64,000 nt of DNA from Anaerolineae bacterium (GCA_003327455.1 QOQU01000005.1:335537-399536); one strand, 5' to 3'; shown: positions 1-8,945, counted from the stretch's first letter. Numbers and translations: made by a program. Notes: a model not told the origin generated them from the letters alone.

Positions 1-635
1 GCGTTTCCTCCCGTTGCTACGCAAAGATCGATGCGTTCGTTGCCAATCTGGCTTTGAATGCGGCGGCGAACTTTATCCGTGTACTCGCTGACAAGCTGGT
101 TGAAGGTTTTCCCCCCATTACTGCCTTCTAATTTGGTTAACAAACGAACGGTGCCCAGCGCATAACTTTCAACGGATAGCACATTTTCGTTTGAAAGGGT
201 AACCTCGACACTACCGCCACCGATATCAACGAGCAAAGCGCGCTTTGACCTGAGGTCAATCGCCTGCTGGACAGCCAGGTGAATCAGGCGCGCTTCTTCG
301 GTCTCGCTAATAACCTCGATCTGAATTCCGCTTTGGGAGGCAATCCGATCGATCAGGATATGACTGTTGGAGGCTTCGCGTAAGGCGCTTGTGCCCACGG
401 CGCGTATTTGCCTGACCTCGAAGACTTGCGCCAGGTTGCGAAAACGCAGGAAGGCCCCAATTGCCATCTGGATCGTTTCCTCGGTGAAATACCCAAGGGT
501 AAAGGCGTCTTTGCCAAGGCGAACCGGAACACGGCTGTTTTCGATAATATCCAACTTGCCCTGGTTTTCCAGCCGAGCTACCGCCATACGGATGGCATTG
601 GAGCCTACATCAATCGCGGCCAGGTGTTCATACAT
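1..635 (-). CDS. Ppx/GppA-family exopolyphosphatase, 3' end beyond the window
   Basis: The gene reads leftward from an ATG at 635 and runs off the window edge, so only about the first 211 residues are present. The N-terminus reads MYEHLAAIDVGSNAIRMAVA, the phosphate-1 motif of the ASKHA (actin/hexokinase) fold as used in exopolyphosphatase and guanosine pentaphosphatase. Further in are the family's conserved stretches VGTSALREASN and a phosphate-2-like LLVDIGGGSVEVTL, then LGTVRL. Family members release phosphate from polyphosphate chains or hydrolyse pppGpp in the cytoplasm. Which of the two cannot be decided from this half. No other gene of a phosphate regulon is visible beside it. Its upstream region, shared with the divergent exporter operon, is AT-rich. 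Confidence 0.9.
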   Translation of the reverse strand, partial: MYEHLAAIDVGSNAIRMAVARLENQGKLDIIENSRVPVRLGKDAFTLGYFTEETIQMAIGAFLRFRNLAQVFEVRQIRAVGTSALREASNSHILIDRIASQSGIQIEVISETEEARLIHLAVQQAIDLRSKRALLVDIGGGSVEVTLSNENVLSVESYALGTVRLLTKLEGSNGGKTFNQLVSEYTDKVRRRIQSQIGNERIDLCVATGGN

Positions 636-1044
636 TGAAACAATTCAACAAAATTAAAATTCCAGTGGTTTGAAAAATTATAACATTTTATATCTAATTA
701 ATATATTTATAGTTTCTTAACCATGTTAAGGTCAGGATGCGTATTCATCGGCTTTGTTTATTGTTGTTAATGGAAATCGTGGTCTGAGATCATCAATTGA
801 AAGATCGCGATGAATGTATTTAGGGTGATTATGGAGGTCAATCGGAAACACTCTCCAGAACTTTCTCGAGTTGCTGACTCCAATTGGTTGCCTGATTGTC
901 TATGGTGGTTGTAGCAGGAATAGTATAATAAAGGGCGTTTTGATACCTGCTAACCCTTAATAGAGCAGGGAGTAAAATCGCGTTGGTGCAACTTCGACAG
1001 GCTGGCTACGTATGTGAATCGTCTTGTAGCATAGGAATGATCGG
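636..1044. other. Divergent intergenic region between the Ppx gene and the ABC exporter operon
   Basis: 409 bases without a convincing gene. The left part (about 655-720) is strongly AT-rich and may hold the Ppx promoter. A TATAAT hexamer lies at 924-929 facing the exporter operon, but no -35 sits at a proper distance, so it is not called as a promoter. No clear RNA structure or repeat was seen. Confidence 0.5.
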
Positions 1045-3309
1045 ATGGCCGGTATGATCATGATACTCAAGTCCTTAATGCGCCGCAAAATTCGCACCAT
1101 TCTAACCGTGCTTGGCATTGCCATTGGCGTTGCCGCGATTGTCAGCCTCAGTGCTCTGGCAGACGGTTTTCAGATGGGTTACACCGCCTTAATCAGCGGC
1201 AGTAAGGCAGATTTGGTAGTCAGTCAACCGGACTCGTTTGACTTGTCCATGAGTTCGATTGATGAAGGGTTGCTAACCGAGTTAGCTCCAATGCCCGAAA
1301 TTGAGCAGATCAGCGGTATGCTCCAGGGGTATTCGGAAGCAGAAGGACAGCCTTTTTTCTTCGTGTTCGGCTTTCCGGAAGATAGCTTTGTCTTAAGCCG
1401 CTACATAATCAAAAGTGGAGTATCCATCAACAGCCCGGAGGCGAAATCGGGGCGTGGTCGGCCGCTAATTCTTGGTTCAGCAGCCGCCGAAGTGCTCAAG
1501 AAATCGGTGGGTGAGTCCTTGCGAGTCGGTGGGACGGTATTTCGCGTGGTTGGAATTTATGAAACCGGCGATGCCATGGAAGATGCCGGAGCAGTGATGT
1601 TGTTGAAGGATGCCCAGGAGTTATTGGGCAGACCTCGACAAGTCAGTCTGTTTTACATTAAACTCAAAGACCCGGAACTACGCGAGCGTTTGATTCAGCG
1701 CGTGCAGCGCCGCTTCCCGGACCTTACCATTGGCGGCGCAAGAGAGTTAGCCGACCAAACCTCGATGGCTGATTTTTTTCAAGGCTATGTCTGGGTAATC
1801 AGCAGTCTGGCAATTGTCATTGGGGGCGTGGGAATGATGAACTCCCAATTGATGTCCGTTTTCGAGCGCACGCGCGAAATTGGCGCCTTACGGGCAATGG
1901 GATGGCGCAGGGCGAAGATCCTGGGGCTGATTTTTGGCGAGGCATTGGTGGTTTGTCTGGGAGGCGGGGTAGTTGGATCGCTGATCGGAGTTTTCCTGAT
2001 CTATGCTCTTTCAGCTTCCACTACATTTTTCGGAGTCAACCTCTCGACCCTGCGTCCCCAACAATTTCTTACCGCTTTTGGGGTGGTGATTGTGCTGGGA
2101 ATTACCGGCGGCCTTTACCCGGCCTGGCGGGCAGCGCAATTACAACCCATTGAAGCTTTGCGATATGAAGGCGGTGGGTCGGGAGGCAAAGCGCGTCGGT
2201 TGCCATTTGGGGGGATGACTTTGCAAAGCCTGTGGCAACGCTCCACCCGAACAGCCTTGACGTTATTTGCCATTGGATTAACTGTGGGGGGGATTATGGC
2301 AATGGAAGCGGTCATCCGTGGAGCATTTAAGGAGATGGACACGATGATCTTAGGCGCCAATGCCGAGGTAATGATACGTCAGGCGAATGTGTCAGACACC
2401 AGCTTCAGCGCGATTGATGAGCACATCCTGGGCAAGATCGCAGCCTTACCAGAAGTTCAAGCGGTTAGTGGCTTAATTTTCACCGCCGTCACCATGCCGG
2501 AGGCAGGAGGGTTTTTCATCTTGCAGGGCTATGCCCCGAACGAGTTTTCCATCCAACGCATCAAGGTGGTAGAAGGTCAGCCATTAGCAACCAATCATCA
2601 AATCCTGGTTGGGCGGATGATGATGGAGATGCTGGGAAAGGAAATTGGGGACACCATTGAATTAAGCGGGGCGCGATTTCGTATAGTCGGCGTTTATGAG
2701 TCCAAGATTAGTTGGGAAGAATTAGGTGGAGTGATCACTTTGAGAGATGCGCAAAGCTTAACCGGCAGGCCACGCAAGGTGACCATGGCCGCTGTCAAAT
2801 TACGCGACCCAAAAAGCGCCACGCAGGTGGTGGAGAAGATCAACACCCTCTTCCCAGATGTTCACGCAACCCTTAGCACAGAGTTTTCCAGTCAAATGCC
2901 AGACCGTCAATCCACCGATGTTATGCTGAACGCCATCTCGTTTCTGGCGATAATTGTTGGCGGGATTGGGGTATTGAATACGATGCTCATGGCGGTATTT
3001 GAACGGACGCGCGAAATCGGTGTGCTTAGAGCCCTGGGATGGCGCAGACGACGCGTGTTGGGTATGATTCTCAAGGAAGCGTTGGTTTTAGGTCTCTTGG
3101 GTGGCGTTGCGGGCATCTTTTTTGCGTTCCTTCTCGTTTATGGGCTGAATCAAGCTCCGATGGTCGGTGGTTTGTTGACTTCCGTCTGGGAATGGGATAT
3201 TTTTGCCCGCGCCTTAACATTGGCAGTTAGCCTGGGTATTTTAGGAGGTTTATATCCTTCTTACCGGGCAACTCGTTTACAACCTGTTGAAGCATTAAGG
3301 TATGAGTGA
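1045..3309 (+). CDS. ABC transporter permease with two fused MacB/FtsX modules
   Basis: This 754-residue membrane protein is an internal duplication. Each half has an N-terminal membrane segment, an extracytoplasmic MacB-core-like region and a C-terminal three-helix FtsX domain. The FtsX parts are near copies: FERTREIGALRAMGWRRAK at about 272-290 and FERTREIGVLRALGWRRRR at about 653-671, each followed by a Gly-rich helix and a closing LQP(I/V)EALRYE. One polypeptide could therefore supply both halves of the transporter that MacB- or LolC/E-type systems build from two subunits. The start at 1045 has AGGA upstream. With the next two genes (adaptor, ATPase) it forms a complete MacAB-like exporter. 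The substrate is unknown: lipoproteins, peptides or small hydrophobic molecules are possible. Confidence 0.88.
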   Translation: MAGMIMILKSLMRRKIRTILTVLGIAIGVAAIVSLSALADGFQMGYTALISGSKADLVVSQPDSFDLSMSSIDEGLLTELAPMPEIEQISGMLQGYSEAEGQPFFFVFGFPEDSFVLSRYIIKSGVSINSPEAKSGRGRPLILGSAAAEVLKKSVGESLRVGGTVFRVVGIYETGDAMEDAGAVMLLKDAQELLGRPRQVSLFYIKLKDPELRERLIQRVQRRFPDLTIGGARELADQTSMADFFQGYVWVISSLAIVIGGVGMMNSQLMSVFERTREIGALRAMGWRRAKILGLIFGEALVVCLGGGVVGSLIGVFLIYALSASTTFFGVNLSTLRPQQFLTAFGVVIVLGITGGLYPAWRAAQLQPIEALRYEGGGSGGKARRLPFGGMTLQSLWQRSTRTALTLFAIGLTVGGIMAMEAVIRGAFKEMDTMILGANAEVMIRQANVSDTSFSAIDEHILGKIAALPEVQAVSGLIFTAVTMPEAGGFFILQGYAPNEFSIQRIKVVEGQPLATNHQILVGRMMMEMLGKEIGDTIELSGARFRIVGVYESKISWEELGGVITLRDAQSLTGRPRKVTMAAVKLRDPKSATQVVEKINTLFPDVHATLSTEFSSQMPDRQSTDVMLNAISFLAIIVGGIGVLNTMLMAVFERTREIGVLRALGWRRRRVLGMILKEALVLGLLGGVAGIFFAFLLVYGLNQAPMVGGLLTSVWEWDIFARALTLAVSLGILGGLYPSYRATRLQPVEALRYE

Positions 3310-3339
3310 GTAGAAACTCAACGGCAGAAGGAGAAAAAT

Positions 3340-4482
3340 ATGGGACTCAAGAAAAAACACTTCGGGTTGTTGTTCCTGTTCGGACTGCTGAGCGGCTTTT
3401 TGGCTGCTTGTGGTCAACAAGAGTCAACCCCCACGCCAGTTGATGAAATTTCGATGAATACTGCGCCAGTGGTGAGTGCAACCGGTGTGGTCTTACCTTT
3501 GAAACGCTCTACACTCAGTGTGACCTTTCCAGGTGTCGTTGATCAGGTTCTCGTTGAACGCGGCGATGTGGTTGAAGAGGGACAGGTGTTGCTGCGTTTG
3601 AAGGGCAAAGAAGAAATTGAAGCGCAAGTGGCGCAAGCCCGAGCAGAAGTTATCTCAGCCGAACAGGCTTTGAATGACCTTTACGAGAACCATGATCTTG
3701 CCCTGGCAGCCGCCTTACAGGCTTATTACCTGGCGAATAATGCCGTAAAGGATGCCCAATATCAACTGGATAATTTCACAGTGCCGGTCAATCAAAAAAA
3801 CTTGACGGCTGTGGAAGCAGTAAAGATCATGAAAGAGCGCCTGGATGCTGCAACGGCTGCATTTCAGCCCTATCGGAATGAGTCTGAACAGAACGAGCGG
3901 CGCAAGGAGCTAAAGGAGAAGCTGGATGAGGCGCAGGCTGATTACAACGCGGCGGTCAAGAGATTGACATACGAATTTGCCTTGCAAGAAGCCCTGGCGA
4001 AACTGGCAAAAGCAGAGCGGGATTATCAAACGTTGCTACCAGGTCCAGACCCGGATCTGGTTGCATTAGCCGAAGCGAGATTGGCAACCGCAAAAGCCGC
4101 TCTGGCAGCCGCTGAAAAGAAACTGGAAGATCTGGAAATTAAAGCCCTCTATGCGGGCACGATTAGCGAGGTCTATGTTCGCGAGGGGGAATGGGTGGCG
4201 CCTGGTCAACCGATCCTGATCCTCGCCGATCTGGAACATTTGCGGATCGAGACCACCGATTTAAATGAGATCGATGTTGCGCGAGTTAAGGTGGGAGATA
4301 ACGTAGTCATTACCTTTGATGCGCTACCGGATGTCGTGGTCAATGGGAAGGTAGTCTTAATCTCACCCAAAGCCTCGGAAGGCTCCGGAGTCAATTATAC
4401 CGTGGTGATTGAGATGGACGAAATCCCCGAAGCTTTGCGCTGGGGAATGACTGCCTTTGTCGATATTCAGGTTCAAGAGTGA
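3340..4482 (+). CDS. Efflux adaptor lipoprotein (HlyD/MacA type)
   Basis: The 380-residue protein begins with a lipoprotein signal ending LLSGFLAACGQQ, with the lipid-carrying Cys at 24. A biotinyl-lipoyl-like half follows (about 45-90, VVDQVLVERGDVVEEGQVLL), then a long alpha-helical hairpin rich in Ala/Glu/Lys (about 85-265), the second lipoyl half (YAGTISEVYVREGEWVAPGQ) and a beta-barrel region at the end. This is the layout of periplasmic adaptor proteins that link a MacB-type permease to the outside. AAGGAG lies 6 bases before the ATG. It is 30 bases downstream of the permease and 15 upstream of the ATPase gene, so co-transcription is very likely. Confidence 0.9.
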   Translation: MGLKKKHFGLLFLFGLLSGFLAACGQQESTPTPVDEISMNTAPVVSATGVVLPLKRSTLSVTFPGVVDQVLVERGDVVEEGQVLLRLKGKEEIEAQVAQARAEVISAEQALNDLYENHDLALAAALQAYYLANNAVKDAQYQLDNFTVPVNQKNLTAVEAVKIMKERLDAATAAFQPYRNESEQNERRKELKEKLDEAQADYNAAVKRLTYEFALQEALAKLAKAERDYQTLLPGPDPDLVALAEARLATAKAALAAAEKKLEDLEIKALYAGTISEVYVREGEWVAPGQPILILADLEHLRIETTDLNEIDVARVKVGDNVVITFDALPDVVVNGKVVLISPKASEGSGVNYTVVIEMDEIPEALRWGMTAFVDIQVQE

Positions 4483-4497
4483 TTGGGGCGGGGTTGA

Positions 4498-5337
4498 ATG
4501 GAACAGAATACTCAAATGATTGTGGAGACGATTGACCTCACCAAAGTCTATGGGGATGGAGAACAAATCTTCGCCCTGAACAAGGTGAATTTACGCATTG
4601 CTGCCGGGGAATTAGTCGCGGTGATGGGACCAAGCGGGAGTGGTAAAAGCACGTTGCTCAATATGCTTGGGGCGCTGGATGTCCCAACCAGTGGCAAGGT
4701 CTTGATAAACGGTGAGGATTTAGCCTTGATTCGAGATAAAGACCGCTTTCGAGCAAAGACGGTTGGTTTTGTTTTCCAACTGCACAACCTGCTCCCGACT
4801 TTAACAGCACGCGAGAATGTCGAAGTGCCGATGATGGGATATTACCCCGCTGCTGAACGCAGGAAGAGAGCGGCTCAACTGCTCGAATTGGTCGGTCTCA
4901 GTGAGCGGATGAATCATCTTCCGGCGCAGCTTTCGGGTGGACAGCGTCAACGGGTCGCCATTGCGCGGGCGCTTGCCAACGAGCCCTTAATTGTCCTGGC
5001 AGACGAACCAACCGGCAACTTAGATTCGCAAGCCAGCCTGGACCTGATGCGTTTGATCGCTGAGATCAATCAGGTCAAGGGGACGACGTTTATTGTTGTA
5101 ACGCATGATCTGGCTGTTGCGCGGCAAACCCGGCGCGTGTTGGCTATGGCAGACGGGAAAATTGTGCGCGAGGACATTATCGGGTCACCGCTAGAAGAAG
5201 ACCTGAAGATGTGGCGATACTCTGGCCTGGGGCGGCGCATCTATGAAGGGAAGCTCGAAGAGTTACAGATGTTTCACCTCGAGCCCAAACAACAAGAGGC
5301 GATTCGGAAACTGCTCGAACTGGCTGAAGGCACTTGA
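4498..5337 (+). CDS. ABC transporter ATPase of the MacB/LolD type
   Basis: The 279-residue nucleotide-binding protein has Walker A GPSGSGKST near residue 46, signature LSGGQRQRVAIARAL near 144 and Walker B IVLADEPTGNLD near 166, followed by the D-loop and an H-loop VVTHD. The sequence is of the MacB/LolD class that powers FtsX-type permeases by mechanotransmission, not import. The C-terminal 45 residues (LKMWRYSGLGRRIYEGK onward) extend beyond the usual 225-235-residue LolD core and have no function I recognise. It is the last gene of the three-gene exporter; its stop is one base from the stop of the convergent gene on the other strand. Confidence 0.92.
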   Translation: MEQNTQMIVETIDLTKVYGDGEQIFALNKVNLRIAAGELVAVMGPSGSGKSTLLNMLGALDVPTSGKVLINGEDLALIRDKDRFRAKTVGFVFQLHNLLPTLTARENVEVPMMGYYPAAERRKRAAQLLELVGLSERMNHLPAQLSGGQRQRVAIARALANEPLIVLADEPTGNLDSQASLDLMRLIAEINQVKGTTFIVVTHDLAVARQTRRVLAMADGKIVREDIIGSPLEEDLKMWRYSGLGRRIYEGKLEELQMFHLEPKQQEAIRKLLELAEGT

Positions 5338-5338
5338 C

Positions 5339-6523
5339 TTAAGGGGAACTTCTTATAATCATAGGCAGATGGATCAAGTGCAACTGTTGCCAGATTTCGC
5401 CTCCTTCCTCATAGTTTGCAGTACCTATGTATAGAGACTGATTAAAGACAGCAGCAGCTTTATCGAAATAATCGGCAAAACCATTGTTGGCATCGCCCCA
5501 TCCTTCTGCAACAATTTGACGCCAGGATTCACCATCGCTGGATTGCCATACTTCTGCACCCGTTCTCACGTTGCTGAAAACCAGGTACATATGGTCATCG
5601 AAGACGATCAGACCATAGGGACGGGAATTTTGTGGATTGCCCAAACCATCAGTAAATACTGCCGTCCAGTTTACGCCATCCTCGGAACGCCAGAGTTGCC
5701 CACCCGCCGCATTGCGCATTCCAAGATAGAAATTACCCTTAAACTCTGCCATTGCAGAGACATGGGTGTTCCCATTATCGCCTATTCCGTCCATGAAGAC
5801 AGGATCCCAGGTAGTGCCATCCTGGGTTCGCCAAAACTGGGCGATACTGGTGCTATCGTTAACGAGCGACGAGCCGACATAGAGATACCCCTGGTAGACA
5901 TCCATGACAACATCAGGATAGGTGGAGCCTGCTCCAAAGCCATCGGCATTGACCTGTTGCCAGCTTCCCAGGGCACCATTTTGACTGCGCCAGATTTCTA
6001 CGCCGTTGCCGCTGCCACCAATAGCGGGAGCGAGATTGGCAGTGGCTACATAGAGACTATTCGAAAAGATGGCAAAGGCATAAAACCCATAATTGTTAGC
6101 ATCCCCCAGACCACCTGAAGCCACCTGTTCCCAGCCAGTTCCATTGGTACGCCAGATCTCGCCGCCTGATGTGTTACCTGTTCCGATGTAGAGATACGAA
6201 CCATAGGGAATAGCGCAATAGACTTCGGTGTTGGAAACTGTCCATGGTTGGGTTACCTGGCTCCAGGTCTGACCATTGCTCGTCCGCCAGAGTTGCGCGC
6301 CGTCTTCATTCCAGGTTCCAGCATAAAGCCAGCCATTGAAAACTGCCAAGGTGCCGATGGTGTTGTTTGCCGGATTCCCGAAACCACTGGTATTGCTCTG
6401 CCGCCAGCCTGGAAAGGTGGAAACGGTTGCTGCGTGTCCCCTCCATCCTAAGGCCATCAAGAAAATCGTTGTTAAGGCAAGCACCCGGTCCGTAAGAATC
6501 GTTTTTTTACGAGGATTGTCCAT
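5339..6523 (-). CDS. Secreted repeat protein, probable beta-propeller, function unknown
   Basis: The 394-residue protein has a signal peptide (KKTILTDRVLALTTIFLMAL, with cleavage likely after GHAA) and then about six repeats of roughly 50-60 residues. Each repeat has LYIGTxN...GGEIWRT..G..W.QV followed by a Gly-Asn-rich turn such as DGLGNPQN or GWGDANN. These units resemble Asp-box/kelch-like blades, so an extracellular beta-propeller is likely. No catalytic residues could be recognised. AGAAAGGAAAATGA precedes the ATG. It faces away from the copper-related regulator gene at 6811, with which it shares the upstream region carrying TGACAAAT repeats. The last 18 or so residues (HLIHLPMIIRSSP) are basic-hydrophobic, which could be a surface-anchoring tail, but this is a guess. 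Confidence 0.75.
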   Translation of the reverse strand: MDNPRKKTILTDRVLALTTIFLMALGWRGHAATVSTFPGWRQSNTSGFGNPANNTIGTLAVFNGWLYAGTWNEDGAQLWRTSNGQTWSQVTQPWTVSNTEVYCAIPYGSYLYIGTGNTSGGEIWRTNGTGWEQVASGGLGDANNYGFYAFAIFSNSLYVATANLAPAIGGSGNGVEIWRSQNGALGSWQQVNADGFGAGSTYPDVVMDVYQGYLYVGSSLVNDSTSIAQFWRTQDGTTWDPVFMDGIGDNGNTHVSAMAEFKGNFYLGMRNAAGGQLWRSEDGVNWTAVFTDGLGNPQNSRPYGLIVFDDHMYLVFSNVRTGAEVWQSSDGESWRQIVAEGWGDANNGFADYFDKAAAVFNQSLYIGTANYEEGGEIWQQLHLIHLPMIIRSSP

Positions 6524-6736
6524 TATTCATTTTCCTTTCTATTCAGGTTTGTAAAATTGTCTAGGCTGCCTGCGTCTTTCAAGACCGAAACCGGCGGGTA
6601 AAAAATATCTATCAACAATATAGCAAAGGGGATTGACAAATCACTGACAAATTGCCTGTATCTGGTTGGGTGAGGTTTTATATTGGTTTGCTAAAAGTGT
6701 GATTCTTTCAATAAAAGCTCCAAAGGCCGCTTATTA

Positions 6737-6765
6737 TTGACAAATAAGATGAATTATGTTATATT
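6737..6765 (+). promoter_or_regulatory. Promoter of the DeoR-NosL/PCu(A)C genes
   Basis: TTGACA at 6737-6742 and TATATT at 6760-6765 are separated by exactly 17 bases, a near-consensus sigma-70-type promoter. The -35 box is part of a TGACAAAT element that also occurs twice at 6634-6652, which suggests regulator binding here. Confidence 0.75.
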
Positions 6766-6810
6766 ATTACCGATTTTGGTTATAAATCACAAAAGATAAC
6801 ATTGGTTGAA

Positions 6811-7356
6811 ATGAATTACCGTCAAAGACTTATCCTGGAGAAACTTAACGAAGTCGAGATTCTTTCCATCGCGGACCTGGCGCAAGAACTGGCTGTCTCA
6901 AAAATGACCATCCACCGCGATCTGGCTGGATTACAGGCCGCAGGATTAATCCATAAGCACCATGGGAAAATCACTGCTACTGCCAGACTCAGAGGGAACG
7001 ATCCTACCCAATGCTCGCTGTGCGGGCAGAAAATCAAGGAGCGGAATACATTTACGATGATTGACACCGAAGGAAAGAAGCTCCATCTCTGTTGCCCTCA
7101 TTGTGGGTTAATGGCGTATAGCCGGCAGATGAATATCTGGCAAACATTGGCAACCGATTTTATCCATGGTCATGTTCTGACAGCCTCCTATGCCTATTAC
7201 CTGGTTGAGTCTGAATTGATGATCTGTTGCTCCCCAAGTGTTCTGGCATTTTCGTCGCGTGAGGAGGCGTTGAAACTCCAAAAAGGCTTTGGTGGGAAGG
7301 TAGTCGACTTCCAAATGGCGATTGAATTTTTGACCCATAACACAAAAGGAACCTGA
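6811..7356 (+). CDS. DeoR-type transcriptional regulator fused to a NosL-like Cys-rich domain
   Basis: Residues 1-55 form a DeoR winged helix (ILSIADLAQELAVSKMTIHRD). Residues from about 65 on resemble NosL, the copper-binding lipoprotein of nitrous oxide reductase maturation: CSLCG at 68-72, a second cluster LCCPHCGLM at 93-101, then the NosL-like run ATDFIHG...TASYAYYLVES and SVLAFSSREEAL...GFGGKVVDF. In total seven Cys and a His could bind copper or another thiophilic metal. The usual sugar-phosphate-binding domain of DeoR regulators is absent. I infer a cytoplasmic metal sensor that controls the PCu(A)C gene 17 bases downstream. The start is uncertain: a TTG at 6802 in the same frame would add three residues, and neither has a good ribosome site. 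Confidence 0.72.
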   Translation: MNYRQRLILEKLNEVEILSIADLAQELAVSKMTIHRDLAGLQAAGLIHKHHGKITATARLRGNDPTQCSLCGQKIKERNTFTMIDTEGKKLHLCCPHCGLMAYSRQMNIWQTLATDFIHGHVLTASYAYYLVESELMICCSPSVLAFSSREEALKLQKGFGGKVVDFQMAIEFLTHNTKGT

Positions 7357-7373
7357 ATGACAAGGAGACAACA

Positions 7374-7865
7374 ATGAAGCGCTTGACAACTTTACTCCTA
7401 CCCCTGTTAATCTCAATTTTTTTATTTGCCTGTCAAACGCAGAGTGGCAAGATAGAGGCTGATGAGGTGTGGGCCCGTCCAGCCGTACTGGGAGGCAATG
7501 GGGCGGTGTACCTGAGATTACACAACCAAACCGGACAACCCGATCAACTGATTGACGCCGTATCAACGGTTGCTCAAAAAGTCGAGTTACATAAGTCGGA
7601 GGTCAATGATCAGGGGGTTATGATGATGGTCAAACAAGATGTGATTGACCTGCCGGCAAACGGAGAAATCCAAATGCAACCGGGTGGTTATCATATTATG
7701 TTGATCGGTTTAAAACAGGACTTGAAGGAAGGGGATACCTTTGAAGTGGTGCTGAAGTTCCGCTCGCATCCTGACTTAATCCTGCAGGTAGCCGTTAAAG
7801 GGGGTGGCATGGAAATGCAGCCGGCAGGCGAACATGGCCATGGGAAAAGCTCTCCCACACCTTAA
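7374..7865 (+). CDS. PCu(A)C-type copper chaperone lipoprotein
   Basis: The 163-residue protein has a lipoprotein signal ending LFACQ (Cys20) and a single PCu(A)C domain. The family's copper motif H(x)X10MX21HXM is intact: His73, Met85, His107 and Met109. The C-terminal tail adds GGMEMQ and HGHG, more possible copper ligands. Members carry Cu(I) outside the membrane, usually to the CuA or CuB centre of cytochrome oxidase. AAGGAG lies just before the ATG. It follows the DeoR-NosL regulator and is probably its target. It ends 12 bases from the convergent L,D-transpeptidase gene. Confidence 0.9.
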   Translation: MKRLTTLLLPLLISIFLFACQTQSGKIEADEVWARPAVLGGNGAVYLRLHNQTGQPDQLIDAVSTVAQKVELHKSEVNDQGVMMMVKQDVIDLPANGEIQMQPGGYHIMLIGLKQDLKEGDTFEVVLKFRSHPDLILQVAVKGGGMEMQPAGEHGHGKSSPTP

Positions 7866-7877
7866 GGTCTGAATAGC

Positions 7878-8945
7878 TCACTTAACAATCACGCGCGTAC
7901 CAAAGCCGCGCCGCTCCCAATCGCGGCGCGATTTTATGGGCAGTTCATACACGGGTGTAGTCCAGCGGAACAACCATTTTGCGTCTTCATTGCGCATGTT
8001 GACACAGCCGTGGCTCATCCAGACGCCAAAATTGTTGTGCCAATAGGTGCCATGAAAGGCGACTCCGGTATCCACAAAGAAGCATGTCCAGGGCACACCT
8101 GGCAAAGAGAACCCGCCTCGCTCTTCAGCGTCCGGATTGCCGGTAACGCTTCCCATATGCTTGTTGGGCATCTTGGAAAAGATGCGAAATTCGCCTTTGG
8201 GCGTTTCAGTCGGGATGCCTTGACGGGTAGGGTTGAGGTGAGGAATACCGGTTGATACCCGACAGGAAAAAACTTCCTGACCGTCCTCATAAGCTCGTAG
8301 GGTTTGGGTGCGAATTTCTACCTCGACCAGCTTTTTATGAGCGGGGATGTCGGGTGAAAGAGGCGCATATTCCTCGTCGGGAATTGGACGCAGGTGAATC
8401 GCAGGTACATAGTAGACCAGGTAATCGGTTAGCTCTGAACTGATTTGATACCAGGGTTGTCGGTCGGGACCCTCGACAACATCCGTAACCCAATGGATGG
8501 TTTCGTAGTATAGAGGGTATGAATCCCACTTTTTCCAGCCGTTCTTATATTCATAGGCTACTGTATAGGGGACGGTTACTTCGCAAAGTTGACCGTACTC
8601 AGGAACCTGGGATAAAGGATCATTAAGTTGCAGGCGGACTTTCTGCACACGGGCTGAATGTAGATACCCTCCCCACACGCGGTACCAGAGAGGATTATGA
8701 GCTGGTCCTTTGGGGGAGATCACTTCCTCGTAAATATGGACGATTTGATCGCGATAACGTTTCCCCACAATTGGGCTGTCGTCGCGGGGTTGGCTATAAA
8801 GGTCTAACTCCCGCGTGGCAATTCGGCCAAGTTTTCCGAAACCGGTCTCTTGAAAAACTGCAGACAGCGGTGAAAATGCCAGACTCCCCAGGCTGAGCAG
8901 ACAGGCTCGTAAAAATTCGCGGCGAGACAATGTTGCTGCTGACAT
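7878..8945 (-). CDS. Exported L,D-transpeptidase (YkuD domain)
   Basis: The 355-residue protein starts with a twin-arginine-like signal (SRREFLRACLLSLG), followed by an SH3-like region and a C-terminal YkuD catalytic domain from about residue 205 (KLVEVEIRTQTLRAYEDG). The catalytic signature is complete: HGTYWHNNFG and SHGCVNM with nucleophile Cys314 and its preceding His. These enzymes make 3-3 peptidoglycan cross-links or attach proteins to the wall, and act outside the cytoplasmic membrane. It has no operon partner. The Tat-like leader is notable because most family members use Sec; a lipobox-like Cys follows the RR motif but is not in a convincing lipobox. Confidence 0.9.
   Translation of the reverse strand: MSAATLSRREFLRACLLSLGSLAFSPLSAVFQETGFGKLGRIATRELDLYSQPRDDSPIVGKRYRDQIVHIYEEVISPKGPAHNPLWYRVWGGYLHSARVQKVRLQLNDPLSQVPEYGQLCEVTVPYTVAYEYKNGWKKWDSYPLYYETIHWVTDVVEGPDRQPWYQISSELTDYLVYYVPAIHLRPIPDEEYAPLSPDIPAHKKLVEVEIRTQTLRAYEDGQEVFSCRVSTGIPHLNPTRQGIPTETPKGEFRIFSKMPNKHMGSVTGNPDAEERGGFSLPGVPWTCFFVDTGVAFHGTYWHNNFGVWMSHGCVNMRNEDAKWLFRWTTPVYELPIKSRRDWERRGFGTRVIVK

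Noticed and set aside
5516..6118. Open frame of 200 codons opposite the secreted repeat protein
   Set aside because: The minus-strand gene has a signal peptide, regular repeats and a good ribosome site; the plus-strand frame has none.
7108..7566. Minus-strand open frame of about 150 codons across the DeoR-NosL and PCu(A)C genes
   Set aside because: It is antisense to two genes with clear metal-binding motifs and no start signals support it.
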